Shown piece after piece: positions 15,755 through 23,961 of a stretch of 35,247 nt of DNA. Each line of letters starts with the position of its first letter. Positions within the stretch are counted from its first letter, which is position 1. Source of the stretch: Blastococcus sp. GTDB taxonomy: Bacteria; Actinomycetota; Actinomycetes; Mycobacteriales; Geodermatophilaceae. The translations under genes and the position numbers were made by a program. The stretch is taken from the NCBI GenBank assembly GCA_025965795.1, contig JAOPWH010000177.1, forward strand, positions 1 through 35,247, written 5' to 3'. The notes beneath the pieces are model-generated. The model did no database searches, had not been told where the DNA came from, and saw only the letters and a list, made by a program, of their open reading frames with translations.

Positions 15755-16133
15755 GTTTCTGCTCCTCGCCGCCCCCTGCAACGCTGCTGCACCAGGGGCC
15801 GTTCCACGTCGTCGGGTGGCCGCGAAGTTATGTGTGTCGCCGAGTACGCGCAAGCTGACTGTGCCGTCGACCACACTGCGATGCCCCGCGGACCGGCTGG
15901 TCAACCCGCTCTCCGGGAAGTGTGCTCGATGCTGTCGAGGAACATGGCGTAGAGCACCGGCGCGGTCAGCTGGAGCAACCGCGGGTACGCCCCGAGCCGG
16001 CCCACCCGCCGAACCACCTTCACCGCCGGGCCGGGCCGACCCCTCCCGACCGGCCCGCCGGCCGACGTCGCCAGCAGGAGGACGCCGACGACCGGGGCAC
16101 CGAACAGCTCCGGCCCCTGACGCCACCGGGGCG
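15755..16133. other. 379-bp gap upstream of the WS/DGAT gene
   Basis: It holds the upstream region of the leftward WS/DGAT gene. A short protein-like frame (15901-16023) is listed separately. No convincing promoter hexamers are seen. Confidence 0.4.
15901..16023 (-). CDS. Possible 40-aa small protein
   Basis: GTG 16023 to TGA 15901, encoding MKVVRRVGRLGAYPRLLQL... and ending MFLDSIEHTSRRAG. Composition and third-base G/C bias look coding, and the same frame reads protein-like for about 35 further codons upstream (ELFGAPVVGVLLLATSAGG), but no start codon with a ribosome site is present. It may be a genuine small basic amphipathic protein or the end of a decayed gene. No family is recognised. 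Confidence 0.3.
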   Translation of the reverse strand: MKVVRRVGRLGAYPRLLQLTAPVLYAMFLDSIEHTSRRAG

Positions 16134-16137
16134 TCAG
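16117..16137 (-). terminator. Hairpin at the end of the FUSC gene
   Basis: CTGACGCC (16117-16124) and GGCGTCAG (16130-16137) form a perfect 8-bp stem with a 5-nt loop, overlapping the FUSC stop codon. There is no U-tract. Confidence 0.45.
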
Positions 16138-18092
16138 CGGCCGCGGCGTCCGGGGGCGTTCTCGCGCACCAGCCGCCGGGCGGCGTCGACCTCGCGGGCC
16201 ACGGGCGCCAGCACGCCGTCCGCGTGGATCTCGGCGTCGTCCGGTGCGCGGTGGGCCCGGACGTCGTCCTCCAACTGCCGGATCGCGCGGCGCAGCACCG
16301 CGACCTGGGCCAGGTCGGGGGCCGGTTCCCCGCCGCGCCGCGCGATGACCGCCTCGGTCACGGCGTCTGACGTGCGTTCCAGCTGGACGATGACCGGCCA
16401 CCAGGCGGCCGCCCGGTTGCTGATCGGCGGCGGCTCGGCCAGCCGCCGCTGCAGCTGGGTCTGCAGCTCGGTCAGGGCCCGGTAGTTGCGCCGCCGGGCG
16501 CGCCGCCGATCGGCGTCGCTGCCCGTGAACGCGGCGTCGACGAAGGCGTCGAGGGCGAGCGCGGCGTCCCGCAGGGCCTCGTCGAGGGGTGCTCGCCAGG
16601 TCTGGGGCCACACGAGGTAGCCGAAGGTGAGGACGATGGCGCAGCCGATCAGGGTGTCGGACAGCCGGGCGCCCACCAGTCCGGGACCGCCCGGCATCGT
16701 GAGGTCGAGCAACAGGATGATCACCGGGGTCTGGAACACCGAGAACAGCCCGAAGTTGGTGTCGCGGGCCCAGGGCAGCAGCCCGCAGGCCGCGGTCATC
16801 GCGAGGAGCACCCACGCGTTGCGGGGGAGCGTGGCGAGCAGGGCCGAGCCCAGCAGGACGCCGAGCAGCGTCCCGGCGCCCCGCTGGATCGCCCGAGTGA
16901 AGACCGACCCGAAGTCGGGCTTGAGGACGATGGCGACGGTCAGCAGGACCCAGTAGGGCCGCTGGATCGGCAGGTACTGGCGCGCGATCTCGGCGACGGT
17001 CATGCACAGCGTGAGGCGGACGGCGAAGCCGCGGCTCTCGCCGCTGGCCAGTGTGCGGTCGGCCAGTTCCCGGAGCCGCGTGCGGCGGTCGAGCACGACG
17101 CGCGAGGCCGCGGCACCGGCGCGCTCCTCGGGATCGCCGACGACGTTCCACACCAGGCGGACGCCGTGCCGGACCGCCCGCCGAGCCGAGGAGCCGCTGT
17201 CCAGTGCCGCAGGTCGCTCCTGGGTCAGTTCCCGGTCGCCCCGCAGCGCCGCGGCCAGCGCGCGCACGGCGGCGACGTCGTCCGGGTCGGCGGGGTCCTC
17301 CGCGCGGGCCGCGGCCACCGCACCTTCGACGAGGGGTGCCGCGGCGTTCAGGACCCCGGCCAGTTCCGAGAGCTCCGTGGTGTGCCCGGCGGACCGGCTG
17401 CGGCTGCCGATCACCCGGTCGTAGGCGGCGTTCAGGGCGAGGGTGAGCGCCCGACGGGCCTCGCCGGTCCCGGGCGTGCCGATGCTCTCCAGCAGCTCCA
17501 GGATCCGGGTGAAGACCTCGGCCACGGAGCTGCGGTCCGGATCGTGTGCTTCGGTCAGGGCCTGGACGAGCGTGGTGAGGGTTCCCCACACCCCGCCGGC
17601 GAGGAAGAACGCCAGCTCCGCCACCTCGGGCAGCGGCGTGACGAACCCCGAGGCCAGAGCGGTGTAGATCAGCAATTGCAGAGCGCCGAGCGACAGGGCC
17701 GCGTTCACCCCGCTGAGCAGCGCTGCGGCCGCCGACAGCAGCGCGATCACGACGACCGGCAGCCAGCCTCCGCCGGTCGCGTACTGACCGGCCATGAGCC
17801 CGACGCCGCCGAAGCCGATCGCGGCCGCGATGCGGCGGAGCTGGTCGCGCAACGGACCGGACTGGGGCGCCAAGCTCGCCGCCAGCGCGCCCATGGTGCC
17901 GAACACGCCCGCGCCCAGAGCAGCCCCCGGGCGCACGCCGCCGGCCACGATCACCGCGAGGGTGAGCGGGGCCGGAATGGTGACGGCGAAGCGGATCACG
18001 TCCCGCCAGGGGATCGGGGGAGGAGTGGTGCGCACCAGCTCCTCGAGCCAGGCGGGCGCCCGGAGACTCCGCTCCCGCACGTCCTCCGTCAC
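16134..18092 (-). CDS. FUSC-family membrane protein
   Basis: 652 aa from GTG 18092. It has the duplicated layout of FUSC/aromatic-acid-exporter-like proteins: an N-terminal set of about six helices (residues 35-175), a soluble alpha-helical domain of about 160 residues, then a second helix bundle (about 355-490). The second bundle includes the conserved QRPYWVLLTVAIVLKPDFGSVFTRAIQRGAGTLLGVLLG segment. It ends with a long cytoplasmic helical tail. The family includes AaeB and YccS; members are proposed to export aromatic acids or fusaric acid, but most are untested. No upstream membrane-fusion partner is seen. The start has no clear ribosome site. It is divergent from the Nif3 gene with 83 nt between. 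Confidence 0.9.
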   Translation of the reverse strand: MTEDVRERSLRAPAWLEELVRTTPPPIPWRDVIRFAVTIPAPLTLAVIVAGGVRPGAALGAGVFGTMGALAASLAPQSGPLRDQLRRIAAAIGFGGVGLMAGQYATGGGWLPVVVIALLSAAAALLSGVNAALSLGALQLLIYTALASGFVTPLPEVAELAFFLAGGVWGTLTTLVQALTEAHDPDRSSVAEVFTRILELLESIGTPGTGEARRALTLALNAAYDRVIGSRSRSAGHTTELSELAGVLNAAAPLVEGAVAAARAEDPADPDDVAAVRALAAALRGDRELTQERPAALDSGSSARRAVRHGVRLVWNVVGDPEERAGAAASRVVLDRRTRLRELADRTLASGESRGFAVRLTLCMTVAEIARQYLPIQRPYWVLLTVAIVLKPDFGSVFTRAIQRGAGTLLGVLLGSALLATLPRNAWVLLAMTAACGLLPWARDTNFGLFSVFQTPVIILLLDLTMPGGPGLVGARLSDTLIGCAIVLTFGYLVWPQTWRAPLDEALRDAALALDAFVDAAFTGSDADRRRARRRNYRALTELQTQLQRRLAEPPPISNRAAAWWPVIVQLERTSDAVTEAVIARRGGEPAPDLAQVAVLRRAIRQLEDDVRAHRAPDDAEIHADGVLAPVAREVDAARRLVRENAPGRRGR

Positions 18093-18162
18093 ACCGTGGA
18101 GCTTGTCATCGACGTGCGGCGGTGACGCGGCGAAACCGGCGTCGGCGGAACTGGGCCTGACC

Positions 18163-18168
18163 TAGAGT
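18163..18168 (+). promoter_or_regulatory. -10 element giving a leaderless Nif3 transcript
   Basis: TAGAGT ends 7 nt before the ATG at 18176, which would place the transcription start at or one base before the start codon. No ribosome site lies in between. No clear -35 is seen. Confidence 0.45.
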
Positions 18169-18175
18169 CCCGACC

Positions 18176-19021
18176 ATGGCCGTGCTGCTGGGGGAGGTGC
18201 TCGACGCCCTCGACGCCCGGTACGACCCCGGACTGGCCGAGAGCTGGGACGCCGTCGGGCTGGTGTGCGGTGACCGCGACGAGCCCGTCCGCCGCGTGCT
18301 GTTCGCCGTCGACCCGACCGCCGATGTCGTGGACGAGGTGGTCGAGACCGGCGCCGACCTGCTCGTCACCCATCACCCGCTGTTCCTCGGGGCCGTGCAC
18401 GGGGTGCCGGCCGACGACCCGAAGGGGCGCCTGGTGCACCGGCTCATCCGGGCCGGGGCGGCACTGTTCGTGGCGCACACCAACGCCGACCGGACGGCCG
18501 GGCACGGGGTCAACGACGCGCTGGCCGCCGTCCTCGGGCTGGAGGGCACGACGCCGCTCGAGCCGGCGCCGGGGCCACCGGGGACCGGGCTGGGCCGCGT
18601 CGGCCGGCTCGCCGCCCCACTGACCCTCGGCCAGTTCGCCGAGCGGGCCGCCGCCGTCCTCCCGGTCACCGCCGGCGGGATCCGGATCGCGGGAGACCTG
18701 GGTCGGAAGGTGCGCACCGTCGCCGTGTGCGGCGGCAGCGGAGGCTCGCTCATGGACGCCGCGGTCGCCGCCGGCGCCGACGTGTTCCTCACCAGCGACC
18801 TGAAGCACCATCCGGTGTCGGAATGGCAACAGTCGGTGCGCGTGGCCGTGTGTGACGTGGCACACTTCGCCAGCGAGTGGCCCTGGCTGAGCGTTGCGTC
18901 CGACCTGCTCGGACGAGATATGTCCGGTCGGATCGAGGTGTCCGTCTCCCGGCGGCGCACCGATCCCTGGACCGCGCACGTCGGGCAGAGCGAGCGGCCG
19001 GCCGAGTCCGCGGCCGGGTGA
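18176..19021 (+). CDS. Nif3-like dinuclear metal center protein (GTP cyclohydrolase 1 type 2 family)
   Basis: 281 aa. The metal ligands of the family are in place: THHPLF (H66, H67), HTNAD (H101, D105) and DVAHFASEWP (H230, E234). The family folds into a toroidal hexamer with a two-metal site. Its cellular role is unclear; the cyclohydrolase name comes from weak evidence in one homologue. There is no inserted PII-like central domain beyond the short linker at about 125-145. In mycobacteria the homologue (Rv2230c) is followed directly by a zinc-ribbon gene and an RNase HI-phosphatase gene. Here those two genes lie 2.2 kb further on, after a transporter pair. Confidence 0.92.
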   Translation: MAVLLGEVLDALDARYDPGLAESWDAVGLVCGDRDEPVRRVLFAVDPTADVVDEVVETGADLLVTHHPLFLGAVHGVPADDPKGRLVHRLIRAGAALFVAHTNADRTAGHGVNDALAAVLGLEGTTPLEPAPGPPGTGLGRVGRLAAPLTLGQFAERAAAVLPVTAGGIRIAGDLGRKVRTVAVCGGSGGSLMDAAVAAGADVFLTSDLKHHPVSEWQQSVRVAVCDVAHFASEWPWLSVASDLLGRDMSGRIEVSVSRRRTDPWTAHVGQSERPAESAAG

Positions 19022-19055
19022 GGACCGGGGGTCCGCCTCCGGGGAGGAGGCATTC

Positions 19056-19367
19056 GTGGCAAGCGCTTCCAGACCACCCGTCGACACCCCCACGAGCGGG
19101 GTCGCGCCGCAGCGCAGCGACCGCAGCCCCTGGAACTGGCTGCTGCTCGTGGGGATCGTCCTGCCCCTGCTCGTCCCGCTGTACAACCGCGTCGAACCCC
19201 GGTTGTTCAACTGGCCGTTCTTCTACTGGTTCCAGCTGGCCCTGGTCGCCGTCGGCGTGATCACCACGTCGCTGGTCTACCGCGCCACGCGGCGCAGTTC
19301 GTCCGACCGCCAGGCCGCCCGGGACGCCATCGCCCGGGACGCCGACGCCAAGAGCGGGGGGCACTGA
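19056..19367 (+). CDS. DUF3311 small membrane protein, symporter partner
   Basis: 103 aa from GTG 19056, with GGGGAGGAGG 5 nt upstream. Two membrane segments: WNWLLLVGIVLPLLVPLYN and FFYWFQLALVAVGVITTSLVY, with the short VEPRLFNWPFFYW link typical of DUF3311. A charged C-terminal tail follows. DUF3311 genes nearly always precede a sodium:solute symporter gene, as here (3-nt gap), and probably encode an accessory subunit. Its role is inferred from linkage. Confidence 0.88.
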   Translation: MASASRPPVDTPTSGVAPQRSDRSPWNWLLLVGIVLPLLVPLYNRVEPRLFNWPFFYWFQLALVAVGVITTSLVYRATRRSSSDRQAARDAIARDADAKSGGH

Positions 19368-19370
19368 GCG

Positions 19371-21023
19371 ATGGACGGGATCAACGCGGTCGAACTGACC
19401 ATCGTCATCGTCCTCTTCCTGCTGGTGACCGTCCTCGGCTTCCTGGCCTCGCGGTGGCGCCGGGCGGAGAGTCTCATGCACCTCGACGAGTGGGGTCTGG
19501 GCGGCCGGAGCTTCGGCTCCTGGATCACCTGGTTCCTGCTCGGTGGCGACCTCTACACGGCCTACACGTTCGTCGCGGTGCCGGCGCTGATGTTCGGTGC
19601 CGGGGCGGCCGGGTTCTTCGCCGTTCCGTACACGATCGTCATCTATCCGCTGGTGTTCCTCGTGGTCATCCGGCTCTGGTCGGTCAGCCACGTGCGGGGG
19701 TTCGTGACGCCGGCCGACTTCGTGCGGTCCCGGTTCGACTCCCCGACGATGGCACTGCTGGTGGCGATCACCGGCATCGTCGCGACGATGCCCTACATCG
19801 CGCTGCAGCTGGTCGGCATCGAGGCGATCCTCAAGGCGATGGGTGTCGAGGGAGACCTGCCGCTGATCGTCGCCTTCATCATCCTGGCCATCTACACCTA
19901 CAACTCGGGGCTGCGGGCGCCGGCGCTGATCGCCGTCGTCAAGGACACCCTGATCTATCTGACGATCATCGTGGCCGTCATCGTCATCCCGTCGAAGCTC
20001 GGCGGCTGGAGCGCGATCTTCGGCGCGGCCGAGGAGAAGTTCTCCGGGGGGGCCGGCGTGATCCTTCCGGCCACGGGTCAACTGGGGTACGCCACGCTGG
20101 CGCTGGGCTCCGCACTGGCCCTGTTCCTCTACCCCCACTCGATCACCGGCGTGCTGGCCGCCAGCAACCGGGACGTGCTGAAGCGGAACATGAGCGCCCT
20201 GCCCATCTACAGCCTCGCGCTCGGCTTCATCGCGCTGCTCGGCTTCATGGCCATCGCCGCGGGCACCAAGCCGATAAGCACCGACGGCAACACGATCGTC
20301 CCGGTGCTGTTCCAGCAGATGTTCCCGAGCTGGTTCGCCGGCGTCGCCTTCGCCGCCATCGGCATCGGCGCACTGGTGCCGGCGGCGATCATGTCGATCG
20401 CTGCGGCCAACCTGTTCACCAGGAACATCTACAAGGAGTACCTGAAGAAGGACGCCACCCCGCAGCAGGAGGCGAAGGTCGCCAAGATCGCCTCGCTGGT
20501 GGTCAAGCTGGGTGCCGTCCTCGCCATCCTGGGCCTCAACCCGCAGTTCTCGATCGACCTCCAGCTGATCGGTGGCGTGATCATCCTGCAGACGATGCCG
20601 TCGGTGGCGCTGGGGCTCTACACCCGGTGGCTGCACCGAGGGGGCCTGATCGCGGGCTGGTTCGCCGGTATGGCCACGGGGCTGCTGCTGGTCTACAACA
20701 TCCCGAAGACTGCGGTCGACCCGGAAACGGGCGCCGTGAGCGTGGTGAAGGAGCACTTCGGCGGTTCGTCGTTCGCGCTCTCGAAGCTTGGTTTCGACAC
20801 CAAGCTGACCGTCTACGCCGGGCTGATCGCCCTGCTGGTCAACCTGCTGGTCGCCGTCGTGGCCACGCTGATCCTGCGGGCCATGCGGGTGCCGGAGGGC
20901 ATCGACGGCACGGAGGAGAACGACTACACCGCCCAGCGGGAGGACGCGACCGTTCGCGACCTGCCCGATCCGCTGGCGTCCGCCCCGCCCGGCCTGGAGG
21001 GTGGGGCCAGAGCCGGGAGGTAG
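19371..21023 (+). CDS. Sodium:solute symporter (SSS family, monocarboxylate type)
   Basis: 550 aa, with about 13 membrane helices. Early segments LGGRSFGSWITWFLLGGDLYTAYTFVAVPALMFGAG and the later YTYNSGLRAPALIAVVKDTLIYLTI are characteristic of SSS transporters in the MctP/MctC/ActP group, which import short monocarboxylates such as acetate, lactate, pyruvate or propionate with Na+ or H+. The C-terminus (about 45 residues) is acidic and cytoplasmic. It is the second gene of the DUF3311-SSS unit and ends just before a 15-bp stem hairpin. The substrate is inferred from the subgroup only. Confidence 0.92.
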   Translation: MDGINAVELTIVIVLFLLVTVLGFLASRWRRAESLMHLDEWGLGGRSFGSWITWFLLGGDLYTAYTFVAVPALMFGAGAAGFFAVPYTIVIYPLVFLVVIRLWSVSHVRGFVTPADFVRSRFDSPTMALLVAITGIVATMPYIALQLVGIEAILKAMGVEGDLPLIVAFIILAIYTYNSGLRAPALIAVVKDTLIYLTIIVAVIVIPSKLGGWSAIFGAAEEKFSGGAGVILPATGQLGYATLALGSALALFLYPHSITGVLAASNRDVLKRNMSALPIYSLALGFIALLGFMAIAAGTKPISTDGNTIVPVLFQQMFPSWFAGVAFAAIGIGALVPAAIMSIAAANLFTRNIYKEYLKKDATPQQEAKVAKIASLVVKLGAVLAILGLNPQFSIDLQLIGGVIILQTMPSVALGLYTRWLHRGGLIAGWFAGMATGLLLVYNIPKTAVDPETGAVSVVKEHFGGSSFALSKLGFDTKLTVYAGLIALLVNLLVAVVATLILRAMRVPEGIDGTEENDYTAQREDATVRDLPDPLASAPPGLEGGARAGR

Positions 21024-21030
21024 CTCCGTC

Positions 21031-21074
21031 GACGGTCGTGCTCTGTCTCCGATGGTGGGCAGAGCACGACCGTC
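21031..21074 (+). terminator. 15-bp stem hairpin after the symporter gene
   Basis: GACGGTCGTGCTCTG (21031-21045) is exactly complementary to 21060-21074, around a 14-nt loop. It starts 8 nt after the stop. It insulates the symporter unit from the next gene. Confidence 0.7.
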
Positions 21075-21149
21075 CGGGACCGACTCTCGCCGCGGGTGGT
21101 GGACGGACCCCGTCGTCCTCACCACCCGCCGGCTCGTGGCGAGCCTGCA

Positions 21150-21214
21150 GGGCAGGGCAGGGCCGGGCCGGGACGGGACGGGGCCAGGACGGGACCCGGC
21201 ACGGGGGCCGGGGC
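21150..21214 (+). other. G-run tract, potential G-quadruplex
   Basis: Seven runs of three or four G (21150-21183) separated by 2-nt CA, CC or AC spacers are followed by further G-runs to about 21214. The tract is on the coding strand and ends about 30 bp before the GTG of the zinc-ribbon gene. The pattern meets the usual four-run G-quadruplex rule several times over. Confidence 0.6.
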
Positions 21215-21230
21215 CGGCCGGACGTCCCGG

Positions 21231-21236
21231 TAGGTT
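21231..21236 (+). promoter_or_regulatory. -10 element giving a leaderless zinc-ribbon transcript
   Basis: TAGGTT ends exactly 6 nt before the GTG at 21243, so transcription is predicted to start on the start codon. There is no ribosome site. Confidence 0.5.
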
Positions 21237-21242
21237 GAGTGC

Positions 21243-21983
21243 GTGAAGGCCGATCATTTCGAGCAGCAGAGACTGCTGGAGCTCGCTGCCGAGGACGTCG
21301 CGCTGACGCAGTTGGCCCACCGCAAGCGCACGCTGCCCGAGGCAGCCGCGGTGGAGGCCGCCGCGGAGGCCGAGCGGGGGTTCGCCGCCGACGTCGTGCG
21401 CGCCGAGACCGAGGTGCGCGACCTGGGTCGCGAGGTCAAGCGCATGGAGTCCGACGTCGACACCGTCCGGCAGCGGGAGACGAAGGACCAGCGGTTGCTG
21501 GACTCCGGCAGCGTCTCGCCCAAGGAGATGACCAACCTCCAGCACGAACTGGAGTCGCTGAAGCGACGGCAGTCCGACCTGGAGGACCAGGAGCTCGAGC
21601 TGATGGAGCGCCTGGAGGTCGCCGAGGCGACGTTGGCGAAGGCGCGGCAGGGGCAGGAGCAGGCGCGCGCCGATCTCCAGCGGGCCGAGCAGTTGCGCGA
21701 CGACGCCCTGGCCGACATCGCCGACGGCACCACTCGTCACGAGACCGCGCGCACCGCCGTGGCCGGGGCCATTTCGCCGGGCCTGCTCTCCCTCTACGAC
21801 CGGATCCGCACGCAGACGGGGACGACCGGCGCGGCGATGCTCCGGGCCCGCCAGTGCCAGGGCTGCCGGCTCGAGCTGTACGGCAACGAGTTGGCGGTCG
21901 TCCGCAACGCCGATCCCCATGAGGTCGTGCGCTGCGAGAACTGCGGCCGGATCCTGGTGCGCACCGCCGAGTCAGGACTGTGA
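21243..21983 (+). CDS. Coiled-coil zinc-ribbon protein (Rv2229c-like)
   Basis: 246 aa. Residues about 5-175 are a long heptad-rich coiled coil (KADHFEQQRLLELAAEDVAL..., LESLKRRQSDLEDQELELMERLEVAEATLAKARQ is one continuous helix). It ends in a C4 zinc ribbon: CQGC at about 213 and CENC at about 236. This layout matches the actinobacterial family next to nif3 and RNase HI genes; distant relatives in other phyla were linked to DksA-like or RNA-related roles, so the function remains open. The RNase HI-phosphatase gene follows after 31 nt, suggesting one transcript. Confidence 0.9.
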   Translation: MKADHFEQQRLLELAAEDVALTQLAHRKRTLPEAAAVEAAAEAERGFAADVVRAETEVRDLGREVKRMESDVDTVRQRETKDQRLLDSGSVSPKEMTNLQHELESLKRRQSDLEDQELELMERLEVAEATLAKARQGQEQARADLQRAEQLRDDALADIADGTTRHETARTAVAGAISPGLLSLYDRIRTQTGTTGAAMLRARQCQGCRLELYGNELAVVRNADPHEVVRCENCGRILVRTAESGL

Positions 21984-22014
21984 CGGCGGCCGCCACGGCC
22001 ATCGTGGCCGCCGC

Positions 22015-23115
22015 GTGACCCGCCGGTTCATCGTCGAGGCCGACGGCGGGTCGCGCGGAAATCCCGGCCCCGCGGGCTACGGCGCGCTGGTGCGCGACGC
22101 GGAGACCGGCCGCGTGCTGGCCGAGCGCGCGGCGTCGGTGGGACGGGCGACCAACAACGTGGCCGAGTACGGCGGACTGGTCGCCGGACTGCAGGCGGTG
22201 CTGGACCTCGACGCGACGGCGGACGTCGAGGTACGGATGGACTCGAAGCTCGTCGTCGAGCAGATGTCGGGCCGCTGGAAGGTGAAGCACCCCGACATGC
22301 AGCAGCTGGCTCTGCAGGCCCAGCAGATCGCGCGTCAGCTCGGCCGGATCCGCTACACCTGGGTGCCACGGGCGCAGAACGGCGCGGCCGACGCCCTGGC
22401 CAACAGCGCGATGGACGGCAAGCCGATCCACCGCGACATGGCGGTGGAGGCCTCCACCGTCGAGGACGACGTCCAGCCGGTTACCGAGCGGGCCGCGGTC
22501 GTCACCACCGTCACCCACCTGCTGCGGCACGGGCAGACCGAGCACACCCCGGAGCGCCGGTTCAGCGGTCGCAACGCGCTGCCGCTCTCGCGCACCGGCC
22601 GGGCCGAGGCGGAGGCGGCCGCTCAGCGCGCCGAGGAGCTCGGGATCGACGTCGTCGTCGCGTCACCGCTGCGGCGGACCCGGGAGACCGCTGAGATCGT
22701 CGCGGCGTCGCTCGGCCTTCCGGTCACCTTCGACGACGACCTGGTCGAGCTGGACTTCGGCGATCTCGAGGGCCTCACCTACGACGAGGCGCTCGCCCGG
22801 CATCCGCTGGCGGCGCGCCGATTCGGCTCCGACGTGACGGTGGCTGCTCCGGGCGGCGAGTCCGTCCACGACGTCGGCACCCGAGTCAGCCGGGCGCGAC
22901 GGCGGATCCTGGCCGAGCACGCCGGCCGGACGGTGCTGATCGTCAGCCACGTGACGCCGATCAAGCTCCTGCTCGCCGCCGGGATGGGTGTGGGGCAGGA
23001 GGTCGTGCACCGGGTGTTCCTCGAGGCCGCGTCGCTGTGCACCGTCACCTGGTCGTCGGACGGCCGCTCTTCGGTGCGGTTGATGAACGACACCGCGCAC
23101 CTGCGCCGAGCCTGA
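22015..23115 (+). CDS. Bifunctional RNase HI / histidine (acid) phosphatase
   Basis: 366 aa from GTG 22015. The N-terminal RNase HI domain (1-135) has the full DEDD set: D10 in EADGGSRGNPGPAGYG, E51 in NNVAEYGGL, D76 in RMDSKLV and D127 in NGAADALAN. The C-terminal domain (from about 165) is a histidine phosphatase with LLRHGQTEH (R171, H172) and later IVSHVTPIK. The mycobacterial homologue Rv2228c has RNase HI activity on RNA-DNA hybrids and acid/alpha-ribazole phosphatase activity; I infer the same here. A linker of about 30 acidic residues joins the two halves. Confidence 0.94.
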   Translation: MTRRFIVEADGGSRGNPGPAGYGALVRDAETGRVLAERAASVGRATNNVAEYGGLVAGLQAVLDLDATADVEVRMDSKLVVEQMSGRWKVKHPDMQQLALQAQQIARQLGRIRYTWVPRAQNGAADALANSAMDGKPIHRDMAVEASTVEDDVQPVTERAAVVTTVTHLLRHGQTEHTPERRFSGRNALPLSRTGRAEAEAAAQRAEELGIDVVVASPLRRTRETAEIVAASLGLPVTFDDDLVELDFGDLEGLTYDEALARHPLAARRFGSDVTVAAPGGESVHDVGTRVSRARRRILAEHAGRTVLIVSHVTPIKLLLAAGMGVGQEVVHRVFLEAASLCTVTWSSDGRSSVRLMNDTAHLRRA

Positions 23116-23140
23116 GGCTTCTCGCCGGTCGTGCAGGGTC

Positions 23141-23159
23141 GGCGGCAAGTCCCGCCGCC
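23141..23159. terminator. Hairpin between convergent genes
   Basis: GGCGGC (23141-23146) and GCCGCC (23154-23159) with a 7-nt loop, between the converging RNase HI and ABC ATPase genes. Short, with no U-tract. Confidence 0.4.
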
Positions 23160-23211
23160 TGCTGACGAAGGGAACGGTCCGACATGGTGAAGCGTGCGAG
23201 CCCGTGGGCGC

Positions 23212-23961
23212 TCAGAGCCGGCCGGCGTCGATGACCCGCGCGAGGAACTGGCGGGTGCGCGGCTCGACCGGATCCCCGAGCACCTGCTGCGGCGGGCCGG
23301 ACTCGAGCACCACGCCACCATCGAGGAAGGCGACGGTGTCGGCGACCTGACGGGCGAAGCCCATCTCATGCGTGGCCATGACGATCGTCATGCCCTGCGA
23401 CGCGACCTCCCGGACGACGGCCAGCACCTCGCCCACGAGCTCGGGGTCGAGCGCGCTGGTGATCTCGTCGAGCAGGAGCACGCGGGGGTGGACGGCGAGC
23501 GCACGGACGATGGCCACCCGCTGCTGCTGACCCCCGGAGAGCCGGTCGGGGAACTCGGCCGCCTTCTCGGCCAGCCCGATCCGCGCCAGCAGCTCGTGTG
23601 CCTCCGCGCGGGCCTCGGTGGTGGTCCGGCCGTGCACGACGGTGGGCGCCAGGGTCACGTTGTCCAGCACCGAGAGGTGGGGGAAGAGGTTGTAGGCCTG
23701 GAAGACCACGCCCATCCGCCGGCGGACGCGATCGGCGTCGATCCGCGTATCGGTGATGTCCTCGCCGTCCAGCAGTACCTGGCCGTCGTCCACGGTCTCC
23801 AGGAGGCTGGCGCAGCGCAGCAGCGTCGACTTGCCGGAGCCGGACCCGCCGATCAGCGCGACCACCTCGTGCTCGCCGACGGCGAGGTCGACCCCGCGGA
23901 GGACGACGTTGTCGCCGAAGGCCTTGACCACGCCGCGCACGTCCAGGACGGGAGCGTTCAC
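23212..23961 (-). CDS. Polar amino-acid ABC transporter, ATP-binding protein
   Basis: 249 aa from GTG 23961, overlapping the permease stop by 4 nt. Walker A GGSGSGKS (about 38-45), Q-loop VFQAYNLFPH, signature LSGGQQQR, Walker B VLLLDEITSALD, and the H-switch in MATHEMGF. The FQAYNLFPHLSVLDNVTLAP stretch is typical of the GlnQ/HisP class that energises polar amino-acid uptake. It is the third gene of a leftward lipoprotein-permease-ATPase operon. Confidence 0.94.
   Translation of the reverse strand: MNAPVLDVRGVVKAFGDNVVLRGVDLAVGEHEVVALIGGSGSGKSTLLRCASLLETVDDGQVLLDGEDITDTRIDADRVRRRMGVVFQAYNLFPHLSVLDNVTLAPTVVHGRTTTEARAEAHELLARIGLAEKAAEFPDRLSGGQQQRVAIVRALAVHPRVLLLDEITSALDPELVGEVLAVVREVASQGMTIVMATHEMGFARQVADTVAFLDGGVVLESGPPQQVLGDPVEPRTRQFLARVIDAGRL

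Noticed and set aside
18789-21920. Thousand-codon minus-strand frame across nif3, the symporter and the zinc-ribbon gene
   Set aside because: Low-complexity His/Gln/Arg/Asp/Gly translation crossing several real genes and a terminator; a GC-bias artefact.
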